Source: Herminiimonas sp. (GTDB lineage Bacteria; Pseudomonadota; Gammaproteobacteria; Burkholderiales; Burkholderiaceae). From it: 23,583 nucleotides of DNA. The first letter of the stretch is position 1; the number at the start of each line of letters is the position of its first letter. The stretch covers positions 1-23,583 of the forward strand of contig JACMQD010000018.1 of NCBI GenBank assembly GCA_014377155.1, read 5' to 3'. The position numbers were made by a program, and so were the translations under genes. Below the pieces are notes generated by a model. The model made no database searches and had not been told where the DNA came from. It saw nothing but the letters and a program-made list of their open reading frames with translations. Positions 16,276 to 23,577 of the stretch are shown piece by piece.

Positions 16276-16699
16276 TGGGCACGACCTGGGTCATCTTGAT
16301 GATGCGACGATCCGGCGTCAGGGTATCGAAGACACTGACTTCGACCCGGCGGAAATTGATGTTGGGCGTAGCGAAGACGTCTTCTTCGCACGACAGTCGA
16401 AGCTCGCCTTGCGAGCAGTCGAATGTACGCTTGCCGATAGCCGGCCATTCGTGCGCCAGGCGGATTTGCGTCAGACGGTTTTCGGCCGACCAGGTCGCCA
16501 TCATCGAGGCCCGCAGGCCATTACTGTTCTGGGTCAGGCTGCCGACAGCGCGCAGGCTGGCGCCGAGCGAGGTACCGACGATGGCGAGTGCGACCAGCAC
16601 TTCGAGCAGGGTAAAGCCGGCTTGAAAACGTCGACGACCATTATCCTGACGCCGGATGACGCACAGCGGAAGCAAGGGGCCGGGAGGTCGATTGTTCAC
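16268..16699 (-). CDS. gspI: GspI, minor pseudopilin
   Basis: GspI is a minor pseudopilin that nucleates the tip complex. The GTG at 16699 comes one base after the gspH stop and has GGAG at short spacing; it gives a 143-residue precursor with a rather long 28-residue leader before the cleavage site (QAG-FTLLEVLVALAIVGTSLGA). A TTG at 16675 would shorten the leader and cannot be excluded. The open frame upstream of this overlaps gspH and is not coding. The mature part shows the GspI pattern WSAENRLTQIRL and a Cys pair (residues about 101 and 110) that could form a disulfide. Confidence 0.93.
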   Translation of the reverse strand: MNNRPPGPLLPLCVIRRQDNGRRRFQAGFTLLEVLVALAIVGTSLGASLRAVGSLTQNSNGLRASMMATWSAENRLTQIRLAHEWPAIGKRTFDCSQGELRLSCEEDVFATPNINFRRVEVSVFDTLTPDRRIIKMTQVVPNG

Positions 16700-16700
16700 G

Positions 16701-17210
16701 CTACTCCACCGTGAAATGGCCGATGCCGTCGGCCCGGATCGACGCGCTGACTTCGCCTGACGACAGGGTGAGGACGAATGGTTTGTCGACCGGTTCGCGG
16801 CCGAACACAATGCGCATCGGATTGGTCTGTTCGACCGTCGGTGGCGAGATCGACAACACGACCGGCGCGTCCTTGAATTCGCGTTCGCGCAGCATGTCGT
16901 CGCGGGTGATGATTTCCCACACCGCCTCATTGCGCACCAGAAACCGGTAACGCAATTCGTCTGCTTCGAAGGCGACCGGCTGGTTACGCACGATCGCCTC
17001 GTCACGTGCCAGTTGCATCAGCAGGCCGATGCGCTGCGCTTCATTCTGCAAGGTCTGCTTCTGGCTCGGCATCGCATTGAACGATACCAACCCGAGGGTG
17101 ATACCGGCGATGACGATCACCACCAGCAGTTCAAGCAGGGTAAAACCTCGCGCAAGCCGAACGCCGGTACGGCTGACCCCAGCCGAGCGCAACGCAGTTA
17201 CAGCTCCCAC
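16701..17210 (-). CDS. gspH: GspH, minor pseudopilin
   Basis: GspH is a minor pseudopilin, thought to join the tip complex to the GspG shaft. The 169-residue product uses GTG at 17210, overlapping the gspG stop by 13 bases. The leader of 22 residues ends at ARG-FTLLELLVVIVIAGITLGLVSF, with Glu at +5. The following helix segment QNEAQRIGLLMQLARDEAIVRNQPVAF is characteristic of GspH. The C-terminal beta-rich domain ends IRADGIGHFTVE. It is followed directly by gspI. Confidence 0.94.
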   Translation of the reverse strand: MGAVTALRSAGVSRTGVRLARGFTLLELLVVIVIAGITLGLVSFNAMPSQKQTLQNEAQRIGLLMQLARDEAIVRNQPVAFEADELRYRFLVRNEAVWEIITRDDMLREREFKDAPVVLSISPPTVEQTNPMRIVFGREPVDKPFVLTLSSGEVSASIRADGIGHFTVE

Positions 17211-17662
17211 GACCCGATGTCGGCATCATTGGCCGCGCCGCCGGGCTGACCATCGGCGCCGTAGGAAAAGACATCGACCTCGCCTTTAATGCCCGGCGAC
17301 AGGTACTGGTAAGGATTGCCCCATGGATCTTTGGGAACCTTGTCGAGGTAGCCGCCGGTTTTCCAGCCATTGGCGGCTGGCCCGCTGGTTGGCTTGGCGG
17401 TCAGCGCCGACAGACCCTGTTCGGTAGTTGGGTAGCGCTGGTTATCGAGTCGGTACAGCTTGAGGCCCTGCATGACAGTAGCAATATCCTGACGGGCGGC
17501 AACAATGCGCGCATCGTCGGTACGGCCCATCAGTTTTGGCACGACCAGGGCGGCCAGGATGCCCATGATGACCACCACCACCATGATCTCGATCAGCGTA
17601 AAGCCGCGCGCGACAAACTTGTAGGGCGAACGGCGACGGGAAACTTGATAGACGTTGTGCAT
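17198..17662 (-). CDS. gspG: GspG, major pseudopilin
   Basis: GspG polymerises into the periplasmic pseudopilus that drives exoprotein release. The ATG at 17662 gives a 154-residue precursor; the open frame further upstream is not coding. The 20-residue leader ends at ARG-FTLIEIMVVVVIMGILAALVVPKLMG with Glu at +5. The C-terminal region has the conserved GspG features RYPTTEQGLSAL, GYLDKVPKDPWGNPYQYLSPG and a calcium-site loop in VDVFSYGADGQPGG, ending WEL. No clear Shine-Dalgarno sequence is visible. It is the first gene of the gsp cluster, so the main promoter should lie in the 304 bases upstream. Confidence 0.97.
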   Translation of the reverse strand: MHNVYQVSRRRSPYKFVARGFTLIEIMVVVVIMGILAALVVPKLMGRTDDARIVAARQDIATVMQGLKLYRLDNQRYPTTEQGLSALTAKPTSGPAANGWKTGGYLDKVPKDPWGNPYQYLSPGIKGEVDVFSYGADGQPGGAANDADIGSWEL

Positions 17663-17833
17663 GAGTTTAATTGAAAAATAGGGCGGAAAATTCAAGCCAG
17701 ACAGGAGTATAAGGCCGAAAGACAACTTTCTAGATTTTTCTGCAAGGCTGTCCTCAGGGGCAGAAGACGCGCTTGTCAGAATAGACTCGGCGTGATCGAA
17801 AAAGTGCCGTAGGAAACGCGGATCACTATCGAG

Positions 17834-17845
17834 CACGGCGCCGTG
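17834..17845. promoter_or_regulatory. 12-bp perfect palindrome upstream of gspG
   Basis: CACGGCGCCGTG reads identically on both strands. It lies about 170 bases upstream of the gspG start and downstream of the esterase terminator. An operator for a dimeric regulator of the secretion operon is possible; chance in GC-rich DNA is also possible. Confidence 0.3.
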
Positions 17846-17913
17846 ATGCCAAAAGTTGGATTTCCATCAATCGAAATGTCAGTACAGCACTAGCGTCTGA
17901 CGATATCGAATGC

Positions 17914-17945
17914 AAAAACGCCCGCGCAAACCTCTACGCGGGCGT
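17914..17945 (-). terminator. Rho-independent terminator of the esterase gene
   Basis: On the minus strand a 9-bp GC-rich stem (ACGCCCGCG with CGCGGGCGT; arms 17937-17945 and 17918-17926) with a 10-base loop is followed by TTTTT (17918-17914). It starts 21 bases after the esterase stop codon and makes the esterase a transcription unit separate from gsp. Confidence 0.85.
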
Positions 17946-17966
17946 GTCAAACGACAGTCGGTCAAC

Positions 17967-19706
17967 TTACGGGCAATTTCCAATTACATAATAACCCGAT
18001 GAGGTTTGCGCCAGAATCGAGGTGTAGAACGTGTTGTTCAAGCCCATGTTCTGGTTAGAGCCTACTGCCAGCGCATAACCGCCACTGTTGATGGCGCGAC
18101 CGGCCTGCACGTGCGTGTAGTTGCTGGTGTTGGTCGCCGTGCAGACGAACGACGACTGGGTCGTGGCGGAGACCGGGCTGGACAACACGCTTTCACCGGA
18201 AGCGCTCGTGCTGCTGACCGCAAACGAATACGTGGTGCTGGCGACCAGGCCGGTACTGGTATAGCTGGTCGTTGTCACCGGTGTTGACGTGATCTTGCTG
18301 CCGTTGCGGTAGATGTTGTACCCGGTGGCGCCGCCGACCGCGTTCCAGCTCAATGGCACCGAACTCGACGTCGTTGTTCCGGCTGTCAGACCTGTTGGCG
18401 GCAGGATAGCCGGTGCAGTACCGATCAGGAACTGCGGAATCGAACAGACAGAAGAAACCTGCCCCAGGTTGTCCGTGGCCGTTACGCTGCCGGTGTAGTA
18501 ACCGTTTGCGAGATTGTAGGACTTGCTGAAACCTGCACCGCTGCCTGCTGCCGCATCGCTGATCGCCGTCGCGCCGTTCAGGACCACCTTGTAAGAGGCG
18601 ACCGAACCGTTGTCGGTTGCGGCACCGTTAATGGTGGCGCTGGTGGCGGTAATGCCGGACGACGAACAGGACGTCATGACGGGCGCTGCATCCTGCGACA
18701 CACGCAGGTTGTTCTTGTACCAGAAATCCATGACGAAGGCCGGATAGTTGACCCTGGTGGCATCGACATAGCTGGCGTTCTGTCCACCCTGGCCCGCGGG
18801 CCAGGCGTGGCCCATGCCAGAGACCGTGATTTCATGCGTGCGCAATTTGCCATTACTGTCGGTATAGGGAATATTGCTGCCGCTGCCGGCGATGGCCGTG
18901 GTCGCGCCTTTGGTGAAGGTGTCGCCGTAGATCTGCCGGAAGGCAGCAGTAGCAATGGGACCGTATCCTTGGGCCACGGTGTAATCTGCCGTGCCCCACA
19001 CGGCGCCGGCAATCTGCGTGGCGAACTTGGCGGAATTGGTGCCGGCCATGGCACTGCACTTGCTCGCAGCATTCGCCGATGTATACCCGGAAGGCACAGT
19101 GCCGATCTGAAGCGTCGTAGTGCCCGGGGTCGGTCCGGCATTGATGCCGATACCGGCAAAAACATCAGGCGCCAGGCAGCCCATGACCATGGTTTCGCCA
19201 CCGCCCGACGACAGGCCGGTTACGTAAACCTGGTTCGGATCGATATCGTACTGCGGGTTATTTTTGAAGCGGTTGATGAGCTCGAGCAGCACGGCATCGT
19301 GGCCGCCGGCAGTCCGGTTGTGAGTGGTGTTGGCATAGTCCCAGCAATGGTTGCTATAGACATTGCCGGTGGCGTTCGGCGCCAGAACCACGGCGCCATA
19401 TTGGTCCGCGACCGCTTTCCAGTTGAAGCCGCCATCGGTTGTGCTGTCGATTACGTCCGCAGTTGCAGTCTGCGTACAGCCGTGCAACACCAGAACCAGA
19501 GCGCGCTTGCCTGCCAGCGTCGGCTGCGATGCGGGCCAATAAAAGTAACCAGTAAGATTACCGCCATTGACGGTATCGGCAGCCCACGTTTGGTTGGCGC
19601 TCCAGGTGCCGGGTCCTGCGGTCGATGCATGAGTGGATAAAACGGGGGCCAGGAATAGGCTGGCCACAGCCAGGCGTCCCGCCAGGGAGGTGAATTTATT
19701 GCGCAT
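17967..19706 (-). CDS. Secreted PHB-depolymerase-family esterase, multidomain
   Basis: This 579-residue extracellular serine esterase belongs to the poly(3-hydroxybutyrate) depolymerase family, though members also cleave feruloyl or acetyl esters. The ATG at 19706 has GGAG nine bases upstream. A signal peptide ends at THA-S (residue 27). The alpha/beta-hydrolase domain (about 45-335) shows an oxyanion segment VLHGCTQ at 73-79, a lipase box GLSSG with Ser166, and catalytic His300 in GMGHAWP; Asp240 is a possible third residue. A region at 341-430 with Cys347/Cys421 and a fibronectin type III domain (about 435-517) follow. A C-terminal domain at 519-579 has Cys522/Cys578 and a SGGYALAVGSNQNMGL motif, probably for substrate binding. 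It lies next to the type II secretion operon, its likely export route. The exact substrate is unknown. Confidence 0.9.
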   Translation of the reverse strand: MRNKFTSLAGRLAVASLFLAPVLSTHASTAGPGTWSANQTWAADTVNGGNLTGYFYWPASQPTLAGKRALVLVLHGCTQTATADVIDSTTDGGFNWKAVADQYGAVVLAPNATGNVYSNHCWDYANTTHNRTAGGHDAVLLELINRFKNNPQYDIDPNQVYVTGLSSGGGETMVMGCLAPDVFAGIGINAGPTPGTTTLQIGTVPSGYTSANAASKCSAMAGTNSAKFATQIAGAVWGTADYTVAQGYGPIATAAFRQIYGDTFTKGATTAIAGSGSNIPYTDSNGKLRTHEITVSGMGHAWPAGQGGQNASYVDATRVNYPAFVMDFWYKNNLRVSQDAAPVMTSCSSSGITATSATINGAATDNGSVASYKVVLNGATAISDAAAGSGAGFSKSYNLANGYYTGSVTATDNLGQVSSVCSIPQFLIGTAPAILPPTGLTAGTTTSSSVPLSWNAVGGATGYNIYRNGSKITSTPVTTTSYTSTGLVASTTYSFAVSSTSASGESVLSSPVSATTQSSFVCTATNTSNYTHVQAGRAINSGGYALAVGSNQNMGLNNTFYTSILAQTSSGYYVIGNCP

Positions 19707-19918
19707 GATTTTTGTCTCCAATGATGGATTTTTTAAGGTCGGCTTTTCGCTCTTGATTTTGAATTTTTTAGTGTGTCGGGTTAACCCCCTGTGCATGCAG
19801 CCGGAATGGAATCTGGCAAATATTGGTAACGTGTTAGCGGCAAAATACGCTTTGAAAAAACGATTCGACTGTCTCGTCAAAAAATTTATAGTAGTGCAGA
19901 AACTAGCTGAATTGCGCG

Positions 19919-19955
19919 ATACCGTATTTTTACGGTACCGCGTTTTACACGGTAT
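19919..19955. promoter_or_regulatory. Cluster of ACGGTA / TACCGT inverted repeats
   Basis: TACCGTA (19920-19926) and TACGGTA (19931-19937) form a perfect 7-bp inverted repeat with a TTTT centre. A third element, ACGGTAT (19949-19955), is also the exact complement of ATACCGT (19919-19925). Three half-sites in 37 bases, placed about 215-250 bases before the esterase start, look like a regulator-binding array, though no specific regulator family is recognised. Confidence 0.4.
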
Positions 19956-19978
19956 GCGGGGGAAGATGAAGAGGTAAC

Positions 19979-19995
19979 AACCCGGACGGGTTTTT
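19979..19995. terminator. Small hairpin with T-run after the NlpC/P60 gene
   Basis: AACCC (19979-19983) pairs with GGGTT (19988-19992) around GGAC, followed on the + strand by TTT (to 19995). On the minus strand, the direction of the upstream NlpC/P60 gene, the stem is followed only by an imperfect TTGTT. It may end the NlpC/P60 transcript weakly. Confidence 0.35.
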
Positions 19996-20043
19996 AATTC
20001 TCTGGTCGGGCGAGTGGATGCGAATCCGCTCTATTCAAGAAAA

Positions 20044-20538
20044 TCAGTCAACCAGCGTTCTGGCAATCTCGAAGCGCTGGGACCAGTATTGACTGGTGAG
20101 CTTATCCACGCGAACCTGGCTGCGAGAGTTCGGCGCGTGGATGAATTCACCCTTACCGAGATAGATACCGACATGCGAGAACGGCCGGCCAAGGGTGTTG
20201 AAAAATACCAGGTCGCCGGCGCGAAGGCGGTCCGTCGCCACCTCCCGACCCTCGCGTGCCAGCGACGTCGCATTTCCCTGTAGCGGCATGCCCGCCGCGC
20301 GATAGACGTACGTCACCAGTCCCGAGCAGTCGAGCCCGGCTTCCGGATTTTTTCCGCCGAACACATAGCCGGTTTGCAGTAGCGTCAATGCGTGCATCGC
20401 AACTTCGCGTGCGGTCGGCGAGGCTTCACGTTCGTTCTGAAAATTACTGGCGGTGCGCGCGCTCGGGGAACCCTGTGGCACGCTCGTGCAGCCGGCCAAG
20501 GCGAGAAACAAAAGGGCAACGGGAGAAGCTAATTTCAT
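20044..20538 (-). CDS. NlpC/P60-family lipoprotein, probable peptidoglycan endopeptidase
   Basis: This 164-residue envelope protein probably cleaves peptide stems in peptidoglycan. The N-terminus is a lipoprotein signal with lipobox LALAGC (Cys17). A short linker precedes the NlpC/P60 catalytic domain (about 43-160). The Cys71 nucleophile lies in LDCSGLVTYVYR, His122 in SHVGIYLG, and the third polar residue is His134 in FIHAPNS; these match the family triad. The segments GYVFGGKNP and LRAGDLVFFNT are also typical (Spr/NlpC-like). It follows gpsA after 83 bases on the same strand and may be cotranscribed. The exact bond cut is inferred from the family. Confidence 0.93.
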   Translation of the reverse strand: MKLASPVALLFLALAGCTSVPQGSPSARTASNFQNEREASPTAREVAMHALTLLQTGYVFGGKNPEAGLDCSGLVTYVYRAAGMPLQGNATSLAREGREVATDRLRAGDLVFFNTLGRPFSHVGIYLGKGEFIHAPNSRSQVRVDKLTSQYWSQRFEIARTLVD

Positions 20539-20621
20539 CGGGGATCACATTCGATTGCTGACAGACCGGCGTCCAGCTTACCCGAACACCGGGCGCGGCG
20601 CTGGCCTGCCTGGACAGACGC

Positions 20622-21632
20622 TTAAACTGCTTCGTCGCGCGGGTCGCGTGACAACAATTGATGCACCACTGCGGCCGGCGCGCCACCATCGAACAGCATG
20701 CAAGCCACCGCGTCGGTAATGGGCATCTCGACGCCATGCTCATGCGCCAGCTCACGCACCGCAGCCGCGCAGCGTACGCCTTCGGCCACGTGACCGAGTT
20801 CGGCGACGATGACCGCTAAGGGCTTGCCTTGCGCAAGACCGAGACCGACCTGACGGTTGCGCGACAGGTCGCCGGTGCAGGTCAGAATCAGGTCACCGAC
20901 GCCGGTCAATCCCATGAAGGTTTCGGTGCGTCCGCCAAGCGCGCTTCCCAGACGGGTGATCTCAGCCAGACCACGCGTGATCAGGGCGGCGCGGGCGTTG
21001 AGCCCGAGCCCGAGGCCGTCGCTCACGCCGGTGGCGATGGCCAGGATATTCTTGACTGCGCTGCCAACCTCCACCCCGACGATGTCATCGGTGGCATAGA
21101 CCCGGATCGACTGACCGTGGATTGCCGCCACCACCAGATCTCGCAAGGCGGCGTCATCGGAGGCGATCGTCAGCGCGCACGGCATGCCGCGCGCAACTTC
21201 CTGCGCAAACGAAGGACCCGACAGCGCACCGACTGCGACCGCGTCGCCGATCACGGTGCGCACCACCTGATGCGGCAACAGCCGCGTAGCTTCCTCCAAC
21301 CCCTTGCAAAGCCAGACCAGATTGGGCAACGCATGACCGCGCAATTGCAGCAGTAGCGGACGCAGGCCCGCAACCGACGAGGCGATGATCAACAAGTCGT
21401 TGGCAGCCGCGCCTGTGCCGCCGACATGGGCGATCGCAGCGGCGAAGTCGGCAGTCACGGCCAACCGCTCGGGCAAGGCAAAACCAGGCAGGTAAGCGCT
21501 GTTTTCGCGCTGCGCGGACGCCGTCCGCATCGCCTCGGCATCCCGCCCCCACAGCAACACCGCGTGCCGCGCTGCGAGCGACATCGCCAGCGCCGTGCCC
21601 CATGCCCCGGCGCCCAGGATGGTGATGTTCAT
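20622..21632 (-). CDS. gpsA: GpsA, NAD(P)-dependent glycerol-3-phosphate dehydrogenase
   Basis: GpsA reduces dihydroxyacetone phosphate to sn-glycerol 3-phosphate, the backbone for phospholipid synthesis, in the cytoplasm. The 336-residue length is normal. A Rossmann dinucleotide site GAGAWG is at residues 7-12, substrate/cofactor segments WLCKG at 107-111 (Lys110) and [12 protein letters not shown] at 138-149, and the catalytic Lys194 in [20 protein letters not shown]. The ATG at 21632 gives the expected [16 protein letters not shown] start; the ribosome site is weak. The neighbourhood grxC-secB-gpsA is a common order in proteobacteria. Confidence 0.97.
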   Translation of the reverse strand: MNITILGAGAWGTALAMSLAARHAVLLWGRDAEAMRTASAQRENSAYLPGFALPERLAVTADFAAAIAHVGGTGAAANDLLIIASSVAGLRPLLLQLRGHALPNLVWLCKGLEEATRLLPHQVVRTVIGDAVAVGALSGPSFAQEVARGMPCALTIASDDAALRDLVVAAIHGQSIRVYATDDIVGVEVGSAVKNILAIATGVSDGLGLGLNARAALITRGLAEITRLGSALGGRTETFMGLTGVGDLILTCTGDLSRNRQVGLGLAQGKPLAVIVAELGHVAEGVRCAAAVRELAHEHGVEMPITDAVACMLFDGGAPAAVVHQLLSRDPRDEAV

Positions 21633-21698
21633 CGGTCAGTCATCCGGCTGTGTGCGATGCCAGCGCACCGGATGCCTATCGCAGCAGGGAAAAAGCAC

Positions 21699-22148
21699 TT
21701 AGTCGCCCCACACATCGGTGGCCTTGAGGAAGCCGCCCAAACCATCGCGGTGGCGAACCTTGATCCAACCGGACGAGACCGGCTCGGCCAGGTCCAGCAG
21801 CACGCCCTTGTCGGCGGTCATGATGGTCGCCGCGTTATCATCGGCACTTGCTCGGACCCGCGTGCCAGCGGTCCGGACCACCAGCGTGCGCTTCGTGGCC
21901 AGGGCTTTCGATTCGATCCAGAACAGATCGCCGGCCGCATCGCGCACCTTGGTCCAGTCGCCATAGACCAGCACGACTTCGACCGGCATGCCGCGCGGTG
22001 CCACGAAAACCTTGCGGCCTTTTTCAGATGGCGCGTCGTACAGCACCGCCGGCGTTCCAGCGACGCTTCTGAAATCGACAGCGAGGACGCTGCCTGCCGT
22101 GGTGGCCAGCAAGGCGGCAGAGCACGCCATTACGCGGAAATGGTTCAT
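21699..22148 (-). CDS. Periplasmic bacterial SH3-domain protein
   Basis: This is a 149-residue exported protein. I chose the ATG at 22148 because it produces a clean signal peptide (NHFRVMACSAALLATTAGSVLA, cut near residue 23); the open frame continues upstream to 22250 but lacks a good start. The mature protein contains two SH3-like halves, about 25-85 (VAGTPAVLYDAPSEKGRKVFVAPRG...VYGDWTKVRDAAGDLFWIESKAL) and 90-149 (GTRVRASADDNAATIMTADKG...SGWIKVRHRDGLGGFLKATDVWG). Such domains often bind peptidoglycan or proteins in the envelope; the precise role is unknown. It lies between secB and gpsA on the same strand, with 66 bases to gpsA. Confidence 0.85.
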   Translation of the reverse strand: MNHFRVMACSAALLATTAGSVLAVDFRSVAGTPAVLYDAPSEKGRKVFVAPRGMPVEVVLVYGDWTKVRDAAGDLFWIESKALATKRTLVVRTAGTRVRASADDNAATIMTADKGVLLDLAEPVSSGWIKVRHRDGLGGFLKATDVWGD

Positions 22149-22255
22149 GAAGTTTTCTCGGAAAAGTCGGTCCACCGGCGCGCCGCCGTACATCGGGCGC
22201 ATACCGGATGGCGAGCGACGGTGGATACGGACGCGCGGCGGCGTCCGCAAATTTC

Positions 22256-22756
22256 TTAGTTGAGGGAGGCCGACGAGCCGTCGGGCATCACCAGACCAGC
22301 GGCATTCTGCTGTTGCTGCTGATCCGCCATGGCTTGCAGGCGCTGCTGATAAAACACTTCGAAATTGATCTCTGCCAGGTGTACCGGGGGAAAGCCGGCG
22401 CGCGTGATAGCGTCAGCGATATTGGCGCGCAAGTACGGATAAACGATGTTAGGGCAACCGATACCCAGCAGCGGATCGAGTTGCTCGTCCGGGATGTTGC
22501 GCGCCTCGAAAATACCGGCTTGCTTGCCTTCGACCAGGAACGCGACTTTGTCCTTGATCTTGGCGGTCACAGTGATGGTGACAGTCGATTCGAAGATGCC
22601 ATCGGCCAGTGGCTCGGCGCCGACATCGACCGCGACTTCGATCTGCGGGGCTTCCTGCTCGAGGAAGATGGCGGGTGAATTCGGCTGTTCTAGCGACAGG
22701 TCTTTGAGGTAGACGCGCTGGATTTGAAAAACGGGTTGCAGAGTTTCGTCGGACAT
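22256..22756 (-). CDS. secB: SecB protein-export chaperone
   Basis: SecB is a cytoplasmic tetrameric chaperone that keeps precursors unfolded and hands them to SecA for Sec export. The 166-residue product matches the family throughout: [19 protein letters not shown] near the N-terminus, [24 protein letters not shown] in the middle and [41 protein letters not shown] towards the end, then a Gln-rich polar tail. The ATG at 22756 has a weak purine-rich ribosome site. It is downstream of grxC (79 bases) and upstream of the SH3-domain gene. It supplies unfolded precursors for Sec, which is also the first step for type II secretion cargo. Confidence 0.97.
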   Translation of the reverse strand: MSDETLQPVFQIQRVYLKDLSLEQPNSPAIFLEQEAPQIEVAVDVGAEPLADGIFESTVTITVTAKIKDKVAFLVEGKQAGIFEARNIPDEQLDPLLGIGCPNIVYPYLRANIADAITRAGFPPVHLAEINFEVFYQQRLQAMADQQQQQNAAGLVMPDGSSASLN

Positions 22757-22822
22757 GAAGCACTTTCGTTGGGATTAAAATTGGGCGACCGCCGGGCCGC
22801 CCGCTAAAGATGAGCCTACACG

Positions 22823-22839
22823 CTGACGCTCAACGTCAG
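22823..22839 (-). terminator. Hairpin overlapping the grxC stop codon
   Basis: CTGACG (22823-22828) and CGTCAG (22834-22839) form a 6-bp stem with a 5-base loop that includes the grxC stop. No T-run follows on the minus strand, so it is probably an mRNA-processing or attenuation hairpin between grxC and secB, if functional. Confidence 0.3.
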
Positions 22840-23099
22840 GCGCCTTGCAGCAGGGCGTCGAGCTTGCCGCCTCGGTCGAGTGCGTTGAGGTCGTCGAAAC
22901 CACCGACATGGGTGTCGCCGATATAGATCTGCGGCACCGTACGGCGCCCGGTGCGTTCCATCATGGCGGCGCGCTGCTGCGGATCGAGGTCGATGCGGAT
23001 TTTTTCGATGATGTCGACGCCCTTGGCCTTCAACAGCCGTTCGGCCATCGTGCAGTAGGGGCATACGCCAGAGCTATACATCAATACATGGGCTGTCAT
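22836..23099 (-). CDS. grxC: Glutaredoxin 3
   Basis: This is a small cytoplasmic thiol-disulfide oxidoreductase that uses glutathione to reduce protein disulfides and ribonucleotide reductase. The 87-residue length and thioredoxin fold pattern are typical of GrxC. The dithiol active site CPYC is at residues 13-16, the cis-Pro segment TVPQIYIG follows at about 54-61, and the glutathione-binding GGFDDL is at about 66-71. The ATG at 23099 has a strong GGAG ribosome site. It begins 15 bases after the rhodanese stop, so the two are surely cotranscribed. Confidence 0.97.
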   Translation of the reverse strand: MTAHVLMYSSGVCPYCTMAERLLKAKGVDIIEKIRIDLDPQQRAAMMERTGRRTVPQIYIGDTHVGGFDDLNALDRGGKLDALLQGA

Positions 23100-23114
23100 G
23101 GTTTTTTCTCCTAT

Positions 23115-23516
23115 TTACTTGGCTGTCGGCAGCCCTTGCGCTTGCCATGCAGCCAATCCACCATCAAGACTATACACGTCGTTGAAGCCGGCGTTTTTCA
23201 GCTGGCCGGTGGCCTTCGACGATTGCACCCCTGACGAACAGACGACAACCACGCTCTTTGCCTTGAACTTGTCGAGTTCGCCGATGCGCTTGGGCAGATC
23301 TTTCAGGGGAATGTTCTTGGCGTCGCGCACATGGGCCACGGCGAATTCCTCGGCCGTGCGCACGTCCAGAATCAGGGTCTTGCCCTGGTTGATCAGTTGC
23401 GTTGCCTGCAACAGCGACACCTTGTTGCCACGCCTTTGCAGTATTGGCAACAGCAATGCGCCACCCGAAAGAAGGACCAGTCCGAACAGCCAGATATTGT
23501 CAATGATGAATTTCAC
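23115..23516 (-). CDS. Membrane-anchored rhodanese-domain protein
   Basis: This 133-residue protein has an N-terminal membrane span (about 7-27) and a single rhodanese domain (about 35-130). The active-site loop CSSGVQSS at residues 93-100 carries the catalytic Cys93, and the family motif ILDVRTAEEFAVAHV at 49-63 is intact, so sulfurtransferase or thiol-related activity is plausible. I chose the GTG at 23516, which has GGAA upstream and yields the usual MKFIIDNI start; the frame extends to 23570 without a better start. It is the YibN-like gene commonly found before grxC and secB. Substrate and physiological role are not known from sequence. Confidence 0.92.
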   Translation of the reverse strand: MKFIIDNIWLFGLVLLSGGALLLPILQRRGNKVSLLQATQLINQGKTLILDVRTAEEFAVAHVRDAKNIPLKDLPKRIGELDKFKAKSVVVVCSSGVQSSKATGQLKNAGFNDVYSLDGGLAAWQAQGLPTAK

Positions 23517-23546
23517 GAGGTTCCAATGGTTTAAGTCAATCCCGGC

Positions 23547-23577
23547 ATTATAAAATAGAAGACCCGACACACCTCAA
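23547..23577 (-). promoter_or_regulatory. Candidate sigma-70 promoter of the rhodanese-grxC-secB unit
   Basis: On the minus strand a perfect TATAAT is at 23552-23547. TTGAGG at 23577-23572 could be the -35, with a long 19-base spacer. The predicted leader would be about 24 bases, ending at the GTG start of the rhodanese gene. Confidence 0.55.

Larger units (their letters stand above)
17663..17966. other. Intergenic region upstream of the gsp cluster
   Basis: These 304 bases separate gspG from the esterase gene; both are on the minus strand. The region holds the esterase terminator (17914-17945), a perfect 12-bp palindrome CACGGCGCCGTG (17834-17845), and on the minus strand a TATACT hexamer about 50 bases before the gspG start without a convincing -35. 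I find no conserved small ORF. The promoter of the gsp operon is expected here but cannot be assigned with confidence. Confidence 0.5.
19707..20043. other. Intergenic region upstream of the esterase
   Basis: These 337 bases hold no recognisable gene. On the minus strand, facing the esterase, there is a TATAAA hexamer at 19885-19890 with a poor -35, and a TTGACG hexamer at 19875-19880 with a poor -10. A cluster of ACGGTA/TACCGT inverted repeats at 19919-19955 lies just upstream of these. A small hairpin with a T-run sits at 19979-19995. The unit could be a regulated promoter with an upstream regulator site. Confidence 0.45.

Noticed and set aside
18807..19640. Plus-strand open frame (277 codons) opposite the esterase
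   Set aside because: The esterase has a catalytic triad, signal peptide and terminator on the minus strand. The plus frame lacks motifs.
20539..20621. Possible terminator between gpsA and the NlpC/P60 gene
   Set aside because: Only short, imperfect complementary segments (such as CCCG and CGGG) are present and no T-run follows on the minus strand.
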